A stretch of DNA of 10,793 bases from Desulfobacterales bacterium (GTDB taxonomy: Bacteria; Desulfobacterota; Desulfobacteria; Desulfobacterales; C00003106): the NCBI GenBank assembly GCA_030594505.1, contig JAUVFC010000036.1:1-10793 (forward strand), read 5' to 3'. Shown one piece after another: positions 5,707-10,793 of the stretch. The first letter of the stretch is position 1; each line of letters opens with the position of its first letter. Position numbers and translations under genes: made by a program. The notes below the pieces were generated by a model. The model was not told the DNA's origin and did not search any database. It saw nothing but the letters and a program-made list of their open reading frames with translations.

Positions 5707-6506
5707 GATGCCCCCTTTTTTAAATGATCAAGAGCATCTTCTACCGGCGCATTCTGATGGATAATCATAGCAAAGGCCTCTACCATTTTTGCGGGGTTTT
5801 TATGTTGGAAGACATTTCTTCCAATGGAAACCCCGCTTCCTCCAACATCAATGGCGTCCCTTACCATGCTCAAAATGTCTCTTTCGGAATCCATTTTTGG
5901 CCCGCCGGCGATTACGACAGGCACCGGACAACCCTCCACTACTGCTTTGAAGGTCTTTGGCGAACCCGTGTAATTGACTTTTACTATGTCGGCTCCCAGT
6001 TCGGCGCCGAGTCTGGCGGCATGCTTTACGACCCCGGCGTCATGTTCGTCTTTGATTTTTTTCCCTCTGGGATAGATCATGGCAAGGAGCGGCATTCCCC
6101 ACTCCATGGCCGACCGGGCAATTGCGCCAAAATCCCGCAGCATTTCACGTTCTGTATCGCTTCCTATATTTACGTGGATGGATACCGCGTCAGCTCCTAT
6201 TTTTATGGCCTCTTCCACGCTGCATACCAAAGTTTTTGCGTTGGGATTTGCCGTAAGCGACGTGCTTCCGGACAAATGCATGATCAGCCCCACATCTTTT
6301 CCGCCTCCACGATGTCCTGCGCGTACGACACCCTTGTGGATTACAATGGCATTTGCTCCTCCCGCGGCCACATTATTTATGGCGGCCTTCATATCGATAA
6401 GGCCTTCCACAGGTCCCACGGTAACTCCATGATCCATGGGAACGATTATCGTTTTTCCGGTATCGCGGTTGATAATTCTTTCCAACCTTATTTGTTTGCC
6501 TATCAT
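5703..6506 (-). CDS. aroA': 2-amino-3,7-dideoxy-D-threo-hept-6-ulosonate synthase (AroA')
   Basis: This 267-residue class I aldolase belongs to the DhnA/FbaB family. It condenses 6-deoxy-5-ketofructose 1-phosphate with L-aspartate semialdehyde, the first step of the archaeal-type aromatic pathway. The Schiff-base lysine is K176 (IVKVNYTG). D25 (VPMDHG) and Y145 (MIYPRG) complete the active site. All three sit exactly eight residues before the corresponding positions I recall for MJ0400 (K184, D33, Y153). Phosphate-binding glycines follow in VVIAGGPKM and GGSGVSIGRNVFQ. A strong AAGGGGGT lies 5 nt before the ATG. Its immediate partner AroB' separates it from plain fructose-bisphosphate aldolase, the main alternative reading. 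It is the first gene of the minus-strand run. Confidence 0.93.
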   Translation of the reverse strand: MIGKQIRLERIINRDTGKTIIVPMDHGVTVGPVEGLIDMKAAINNVAAGGANAIVIHKGVVRAGHRGGGKDVGLIMHLSGSTSLTANPNAKTLVCSVEEAIKIGADAVSIHVNIGSDTEREMLRDFGAIARSAMEWGMPLLAMIYPRGKKIKDEHDAGVVKHAARLGAELGADIVKVNYTGSPKTFKAVVEGCPVPVVIAGGPKMDSERDILSMVRDAIDVGGSGVSIGRNVFQHKNPAKMVEAFAMIIHQNAPVEDALDHLKKGAS

Positions 6507-6583
6507 GTCATACCCCCTTAGCCATCAACGATTCATTTTCAGGCCGTTAACCATTTAAAAATCTTAACAAATTTGAAATGTAA

Positions 6584-6612
6584 CCTGTAGTCAATGGGCA
6601 GTTAAATGTCAA
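6584..6612 (-). promoter_or_regulatory. candidate promoter for the AroA'-AroB' operon
   Basis: Read on the minus strand, a perfect TTGACA (6607-6612) is followed by a 17-nt spacer and TACAGG (6584-6589). The -35 is excellent but the -10 is poor. The predicted leader is about 70 nt. No other minus-strand promoter was found before the gene. The weak -10 could mean that an activator is needed, or that the match is chance. Confidence 0.35.
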
Positions 6613-6699
6613 GAAAAAAATAATGCGACAAACTTAAAAGGTTTTTTAAATGTGCCGATTAATTATTTAGGATATCAATATTTACATAAGCATAAGCCT

Positions 6700-7413
6700 A
6701 TGATCATAGCGGTACATCAGCCTCAATACATGCCCTGGCTCGGCTACTTCGATAAGATAGACAAGGCGGATGTTTTTGTTTTGCTGGATACGGTCCAGTT
6801 CAAAAAAAATGAATGGCAGAATAGAAACAAGATCAAAACCGCCCGGGGATGGCAGTGGTTGACGGCGCCGGTATTGTACAAATTCCCTGAAAAGATAGAT
6901 GAGGTTGCTATTAATAATAACGGTAAGTGGCAGGATGTACACAGGAAGAGTTTAAAGACGAACTATTCAAAATCGTTACATTTTAATCATATTATTAAGT
7001 TGTTGGATAAAGTTTTCTCGGCAGAATGGGATCGTATCGCTTCTTTAAACATTTTTATAGTTAAGGAACTGATACGAATTCTTGGGATCACCACACCGAT
7101 TTATGTGGCATCCGAGCTAAGTGAATTCCCTGACGATCCGGACGATCGACTAATTGCAATCAGCAAATATTTCAACGGGACGACTTATCTGGCCGGCGGT
7201 GGCGGAAAGGTCTATATGAAGCTCGAAAAATATGAAAAAGCGGGTATCAGGGTCCGATTCCAGGAATTTCATCACCCTGTTTACCCGCAATTGTTCGGGG
7301 CGTTTGAACCGGCTATGTCTGTTCTTGATCTCCTTTTTAATTGCGGTACTGACAGCCTGTCTATCTTAAGGGGTGAGTATGAATGTTCTGGCAATAGGCG
7401 CGCATCCCGATGA
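6700..7413 (+). CDS. WbqC-family protein
   Basis: This 237-residue protein is a clear member of the WbqC family, found in O-antigen and surface-glycan clusters. The N-terminal signature is HQPQYMPWLGYFDKIDKADV (6-25), followed by LLDTVQFKKNEWQNRNKIK and WLTAPV. Later marks are AGGGGKVYM and the C-terminal SVLDLLFNCG. The biochemical function of the family is not settled; it is thought to act in sugar-nucleotide or acyl transfer steps. The ATG at 6700 was chosen because family members begin right before HQPxYxPW; a GTG at 6652 would add 16 unrelated residues. Neither start has a good Shine-Dalgarno. The 3' end overlaps the next gene by 35 bp. It opens the polysaccharide cluster. Confidence 0.85.
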   Translation: MIIAVHQPQYMPWLGYFDKIDKADVFVLLDTVQFKKNEWQNRNKIKTARGWQWLTAPVLYKFPEKIDEVAINNNGKWQDVHRKSLKTNYSKSLHFNHIIKLLDKVFSAEWDRIASLNIFIVKELIRILGITTPIYVASELSEFPDDPDDRLIAISKYFNGTTYLAGGGGKVYMKLEKYEKAGIRVRFQEFHHPVYPQLFGAFEPAMSVLDLLFNCGTDSLSILRGEYECSGNRRASR

Positions 7414-7993
7414 TATAGAAATCGGATGTGGGGCGACATTAATAAAGTATCGGCAAAAAGAGCATAAGGCCTATGCGCTTGTTATGACAGACGGAGCAAT
7501 GGGAGGTGACAATGAACTCAGACGCAATGAACAGTTGCGTTCGAATGAGATCATCGGGGTAGAGAAGACGTTTTGGGGAGGATACAAGGATACGCAGTTA
7601 CCCTTAGATAAGGGCATAATCACTGTTATAGAGGATGTAATCCAGAAGGTTGATCCGGATTTCATCTTTGTAAATTATTTCGATGATACGCATCAGGATC
7701 ACAGACATCTGGCAAAGGCTACGATTTCGGCGACCCGATATATCAAAAATGTATTGTTTTATGAAGTCCCTACTACCCATAATTTTTTCCCGTCTATTTT
7801 TGTAAATATAGAAGATGTGATGGAGGAGAAGAATCGAATTCTGCTGGCACATGAATCCCAGGTAATGAAGACAAATATAGAAGATTTGTCTATTATTGAT
7901 ATCGCCCGGGCCCAGGCCGGCTTCAGAGGGATTCAGGGCCGTGTCAAATATGCGGAAGGGTTTGTGCCGCAAAGACTATTTATTAATGTATAA
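7379..7993 (+). CDS. PIG-L/LmbE family deacetylase
   Basis: This 204-residue protein is a zinc-dependent N-acetylglucosaminyl deacetylase-type enzyme. The zinc site is visible: AIGAHPDDIEIGCGAT gives H9 and D12, and FDDTHQDHRHLA gives the third ligand near H108. D11 of the HPDD motif is the usual general base. MTDGAMGG (36-43) is also conserved. Such enzymes remove acetyl groups from sugar amides such as GlcNAc conjugates. In a glycan cluster the substrate is probably a nucleotide- or lipid-linked amino sugar. The ATG at 7379 is favoured over a GTG at 7373 because AAGGGG (7368-7373) then gives correct spacing. The gene overlaps wbqC by 35 bp and the aminotransferase by 8 bp, so the three are likely translated together. 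Confidence 0.88.
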   Translation: MNVLAIGAHPDDIEIGCGATLIKYRQKEHKAYALVMTDGAMGGDNELRRNEQLRSNEIIGVEKTFWGGYKDTQLPLDKGIITVIEDVIQKVDPDFIFVNYFDDTHQDHRHLAKATISATRYIKNVLFYEVPTTHNFFPSIFVNIEDVMEEKNRILLAHESQVMKTNIEDLSIIDIARAQAGFRGIQGRVKYAEGFVPQRLFINV

Positions 7994-9038
7994 AATGATA
8001 CCTCATTCAAGACCGACCATAAGTCAGGAAGATATTAAAGCGGTATGCGATGTATTGGAGTCCGGCGCGATAGCTCAGGGGGAAGCAGTAAAGGAGTTTG
8101 AAGGATCAGTAGCGTCGTTTGTCGGCGTAAAAGGGGGGAGTGCCGTAAATTCGGGGACTTCCGCACTCCATCTTGCCCTTGTCGCTTTGGGGGTGAAAGC
8201 GGGAGACGAGGTCATTCTTCCCGGTTATCTTTGTGTTGCGCCCTTGAACGCAGTCCGCTATGTGGGGGCAACTCCCGTGTTTTCGGATATCAATCCGGGG
8301 ACCGGCAATATTGATGCGGAAAGGACGAAAGCTGTAGCATCGGAAAAAACAAAAGCGATTATTGTGCCGCATATGCTGGGACAACCGGTCCGGATGGAAG
8401 GGTTTCGCGAGTTAGGGATCCCGGTCATAGAAGATTGCGCTCAATCTATCGGCGCCCGGTATAAAGGGCAGTGCGTGGGGAGTTTCGGAGATGTGGCAAT
8501 ATGTTCGTTTTATGCCACCAAGGTGATTACCACAGGTGAAGGCGGAATGGTCCTTTCCGACAACGAGGAAGTACTTGAGACAATCAGGGATCTCAGAGAT
8601 TACGACGAAAAAACTCCATATATGACACGCTTTAATTACAAGATGACGGACATGCAGGCCGCACTCGGGATTACACAAATTCGGAGGCTGCCGGATTTCA
8701 TTGCCAAAAGGAGTCAGATCGCTGACTTTTATAATCACGTACTTGCAGACCTGCCGGTTCGATTGCCGTTTAAGGCGACCGGATGTGAACCTGTTTTTTA
8801 CCGGTATGTTTTACGTATCGGGTCGGACGTGGAAGATTTTATTAAGAGTATGGCGGAGTTTAATGTGGTCTGTCGCAGACCTGTTTACAGGCCGTTACAT
8901 CAATTGTTCGATCAGACAGGCCTTAAGAATACAGATCTGATTTGGAACGATTCTGTTTCTATTCCAATATATCCTATGCTCACCGATCAAGAGAAGGAGC
9001 AGGTTGCTCTTAGTGTGAAAAAGACCTTGTGTAAGTAG
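7986..9038 (+). CDS. DegT/DnrJ/EryC1/StrS aminotransferase
   Basis: This 350-residue PLP enzyme aminates nucleotide-linked keto-sugars. The Schiff-base lysine is K179 in ICSFYATKVITTGEGG. D150 in VIEDCAQ contacts the PLP ring nitrogen, and NSGTSALHLAL (55-65) forms the phosphate-binding region. The typical N-terminus IPHSRPTISQEDIKAV and the lobe FNYKMTDMQAALGI are present. The best start is ATG 7986, or 7995, which would begin MIPHS; the frame is open further upstream to 7896, but only through codons inside the deacetylase gene. No separate ribosome binding site is visible, which fits re-initiation from the overlapping deacetylase. The product is probably an amino sugar for the same glycan. 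The exact sugar (for example a 4-amino-4,6-dideoxy hexose) cannot be decided from sequence alone. Confidence 0.92.
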   Translation: MYKMIPHSRPTISQEDIKAVCDVLESGAIAQGEAVKEFEGSVASFVGVKGGSAVNSGTSALHLALVALGVKAGDEVILPGYLCVAPLNAVRYVGATPVFSDINPGTGNIDAERTKAVASEKTKAIIVPHMLGQPVRMEGFRELGIPVIEDCAQSIGARYKGQCVGSFGDVAICSFYATKVITTGEGGMVLSDNEEVLETIRDLRDYDEKTPYMTRFNYKMTDMQAALGITQIRRLPDFIAKRSQIADFYNHVLADLPVRLPFKATGCEPVFYRYVLRIGSDVEDFIKSMAEFNVVCRRPVYRPLHQLFDQTGLKNTDLIWNDSVSIPIYPMLTDQEKEQVALSVKKTLCK

Positions 9039-9042
9039 AGTC

Positions 9043-10605
9043 ATGACAGAACGAATACATAATACAGGCGCCTATATTGTCGGATGGGTATTGTGGGGAA
9101 GTCTTCTCCTGCCCCATGTTCAGAACGTCTTCAAGAGTACTGGTATACGTTGGACATATATATTGCTTTTTTCTTTTCTCCTGTCGTACTTGTTGACCCC
9201 GCTAATTCGTAAAATTGCTATGCACTTATCCATCCTCGATCAACCATCCCGCCGTAAGGTACATAAAGACCCCACCCCCCTTCTCGGCGGGGTGGCGATC
9301 TACATAGCCTTTACGACTTCTATGCTGGCAAATAATATACTCGACAAAGAAGTTATTGTTATTCTTATTGCATCAGCAGGAGTTATGTTGATCAGTTTGA
9401 TAGATGATATTCGGTCCATTTCCGCCAAGTTGAAACTGGTCGCTCAACTGACGGCAACCGCATTGGTTTTTTGGTCGGGTATACGGATAAGTATATTCCC
9501 CCCGGATGGAATCGGCGAGATCGGCAACATCTTGTTGAGTTTTATGTGGGTAGTCGGCGTTACCAATGCCATGAATTTTCTTGACGGCACAGACGGCCTG
9601 GCTACGGGGTTGGGGATAGTTGTCTCACTGTTTCTTGGTATTGTGGCATTTCAGACAGATCAGGTGTTTCTGGGATGGTTTGCCATTGCGATGATGGGAA
9701 GTTGCTTTGGATTCCTTCCATATAATTTTCGGCGTTCGGCGCCGGCGAGTATTTTTCTGGGCGACGCAGGAAGCACTTTTATCGGATTTACATTGGCCTG
9801 CCTGGCGATAAAGGGGGACTGGGCTGAAAATGATCCGATAGTTTCGATTTGTGCTCCGATTATGATCTTTGGAGTGCTTATTTTTGATATGACACATACC
9901 ACTATTACAAGGATCTTTAACGGAAAGGTGCGAAGTTTTCATGACTGGGTCACCTATGTGGGGAAGGATCATATTCATCATCGCATGTACAGGCTTTTTC
10001 AGAGCAACAAAAAGACCGTTGGCCTAATTCTTGCTGTGAGTAGTTGTCTGGGAATAAGTGCGGTTGTATTGCGGAATGTCCGCACCATTGACGGCGTCCT
10101 TATTGTATTTCAAGGGATTATCGCCTTTGTTATCTTTTCGGTGATAGATTATCAGCAAGAAAAAACAAGGACAAAGTTTGAAATGGAGAGGCCCTGGTTT
10201 CGGATACAGGAACTTTTTGATGTGGCTGTCGGCCTTCCAGGGGCAAACGTACATTTTGACGGGGTTATCCTGGATATAAGCGCGGGCGGAGCAAGGGTGC
10301 TTGCCTATCCTACTTCGTATCCGGTAGATATTGGAACCGATGTGTTGTTGGCGTCAAGGGAACTTGATGAGGCAGAGTTGCCCAGGCCAAAGGGCCGTGT
10401 CGTGCGAAAAAGAAAAGTGACGCTCAACGAAGATACCGAAAAATATATAGAATTCGGAATACAATTTACAGACTTTGAAAGTGAGAATATCCTGAAATTA
10501 ATAGAATATCTTTACAAAAAACAGGTTGAAAAGAGGCGGGCAAGGTTTTCAGAAGCTGCCGGTCCCCTCCCGGATATGGGTGTGGGGAGAACGTTGAAAT
10601 CCTGA
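9043..10605 (+). CDS. WecA/MraY-type polyprenyl-phosphate sugar-1-P transferase with C-terminal PilZ domain
   Basis: Residues 1 to about 370 form a polytopic glycosyltransferase-4 membrane enzyme with roughly 11 hydrophobic segments. All catalytic marks are present: D121-D122 (SLIDDIRS), NAMNFLDGTDG (175-185), FLGDAGS (238-244) and HIHHR (310-314). Such enzymes move a sugar 1-phosphate, usually GlcNAc-1-P, from UDP to undecaprenyl phosphate and start O-antigen or capsule assembly. Residues about 382-495 are a cytoplasmic PilZ domain with RPWFR (R383, R387) and DISAGG (D411, S413, G416), the two cyclic-di-GMP contact motifs, 24 residues apart as usual. WecA proteins normally end near residue 350-370, so this is an added domain. 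There is one open frame and no sign of a frameshift. It starts 4 bp after the aminotransferase stop and is the last gene of the cluster. Confidence 0.92.
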   Translation: MTERIHNTGAYIVGWVLWGSLLLPHVQNVFKSTGIRWTYILLFSFLLSYLLTPLIRKIAMHLSILDQPSRRKVHKDPTPLLGGVAIYIAFTTSMLANNILDKEVIVILIASAGVMLISLIDDIRSISAKLKLVAQLTATALVFWSGIRISIFPPDGIGEIGNILLSFMWVVGVTNAMNFLDGTDGLATGLGIVVSLFLGIVAFQTDQVFLGWFAIAMMGSCFGFLPYNFRRSAPASIFLGDAGSTFIGFTLACLAIKGDWAENDPIVSICAPIMIFGVLIFDMTHTTITRIFNGKVRSFHDWVTYVGKDHIHHRMYRLFQSNKKTVGLILAVSSCLGISAVVLRNVRTIDGVLIVFQGIIAFVIFSVIDYQQEKTRTKFEMERPWFRIQELFDVAVGLPGANVHFDGVILDISAGGARVLAYPTSYPVDIGTDVLLASRELDEAELPRPKGRVVRKRKVTLNEDTEKYIEFGIQFTDFESENILKLIEYLYKKQVEKRRARFSEAAGPLPDMGVGRTLKS

Positions 10606-10615
10606 AGGTGATGAT

Positions 10616-10793
10616 TTCGTAAAAAGTCTCCAATTCGCCCGTTGGTCATTTTTTGAAGCTTCTAAACTCGCTTCGCTAAATCGTAAAAACTCGGACTAAC
10701 GTCCTCAAACAGTTTACGATTTTGACGCTTCGCTTCGTTAAGAAGCTTTACAAAAAGATGACCAAGATGGGCTCATCAGAGACTTTTTACGAA
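10616..10793. repeat. large imperfect palindrome, MITE-like, possible terminator
   Basis: The outer arms are 15 bp and perfect: 10616-10630 (starting TTCGTAAAAAG) and 10779-10793 (ending TTTTTACGAA). Inner complementary blocks follow in mirrored order: TTGGTCAT (10642-10649) with 10758-10765, AAGCTTCT (10656-10663) with 10741-10748, AAATCGTAAA (10678-10687) with 10713-10722, and GGAC (10693-10696) with GTCC (10701-10704). There is no coding potential. It begins 10 bp after the glycosyltransferase stop, so the RNA would fold into one long hairpin. It is probably a dispersed repeat; whether it runs past the window edge is unknown. Confidence 0.7.

Noticed and set aside
5724..6521. A 265-codon plus-strand open frame
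   Set aside because: It is antisense to AroA', which has every catalytic residue. The plus-strand translation is rich in H, Y and F with no domain pattern.
6652..6699. GTG start for the WbqC protein
   Set aside because: It would add 16 residues not expected in the family; the usual N-terminus begins at 6700. It cannot be fully excluded because neither start has a good ribosome binding site.
7896..7985. A 30-residue N-terminal extension of the aminotransferase
   Set aside because: It lies wholly inside the deacetylase gene, and family members start near IPHSRPTIS, which fits ATG 7986 or 7995.

Overview
The window looks like chromosomal DNA from an anaerobic Desulfobacterota-type (deltaproteobacterial) organism. 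The grounds are indirect: an archaeal-type early aromatic pathway gene pair (AroA'/AroB') that is typical of sulfate reducers and syntrophs, several PilZ proteins, moderate GC, and many short repeats between genes. No marker gene fixes the taxon, so this placement is inference.

Layout. Positions 1-184 hold a GC-rich hairpin, a degenerate TTGAAC heptad repeat and a tRNA-Thr(CGT) with encoded CCA. A good sigma70-like promoter then drives a 285-residue solute-binding-fold protein that lacks a signal peptide. It converges on a minus-strand metallo-beta-lactamase-fold hydrolase. Positions 1890-2700 hold a complete VapBC-type toxin-antitoxin operon. Its promoter overlaps a perfect 8+8 inverted repeat at the -10, and a second hairpin can pair with the vapB Shine-Dalgarno sequence.

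Positions 2806-6506 are a minus-strand run. In transcription order it encodes 2-amino-3,7-dideoxy-D-threo-hept-6-ulosonate synthase (AroA'), 3-dehydroquinate synthase II (AroB', 4-bp overlap), a two-domain YcgR-like PilZ protein, an HD-domain phosphohydrolase and a small single-domain PilZ protein. The first two open the shikimate pathway from aspartate semialdehyde. The other three look like cyclic-di-GMP receptors and a metal-dependent hydrolase of unknown substrate.

Positions 6700-10605 are a plus-strand, tightly packed surface-polysaccharide cluster: a WbqC-family protein, a PIG-L/LmbE deacetylase, a DegT/DnrJ/EryC1 aminotransferase, and a WecA/MraY-type polyprenyl-phosphate sugar-1-phosphate transferase. 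The last protein carries a C-terminal PilZ domain with both cyclic-di-GMP-binding motifs intact. This is the most notable item here, because it suggests that the membrane step starting glycan assembly is controlled directly by cyclic-di-GMP. The window ends in a ~178-bp imperfect palindrome that may be a dispersed MITE-like repeat and may also end transcription of the cluster.

No CRISPR array, IS transposase or rRNA was seen. No gene-free stretch exceeds 300 bases.
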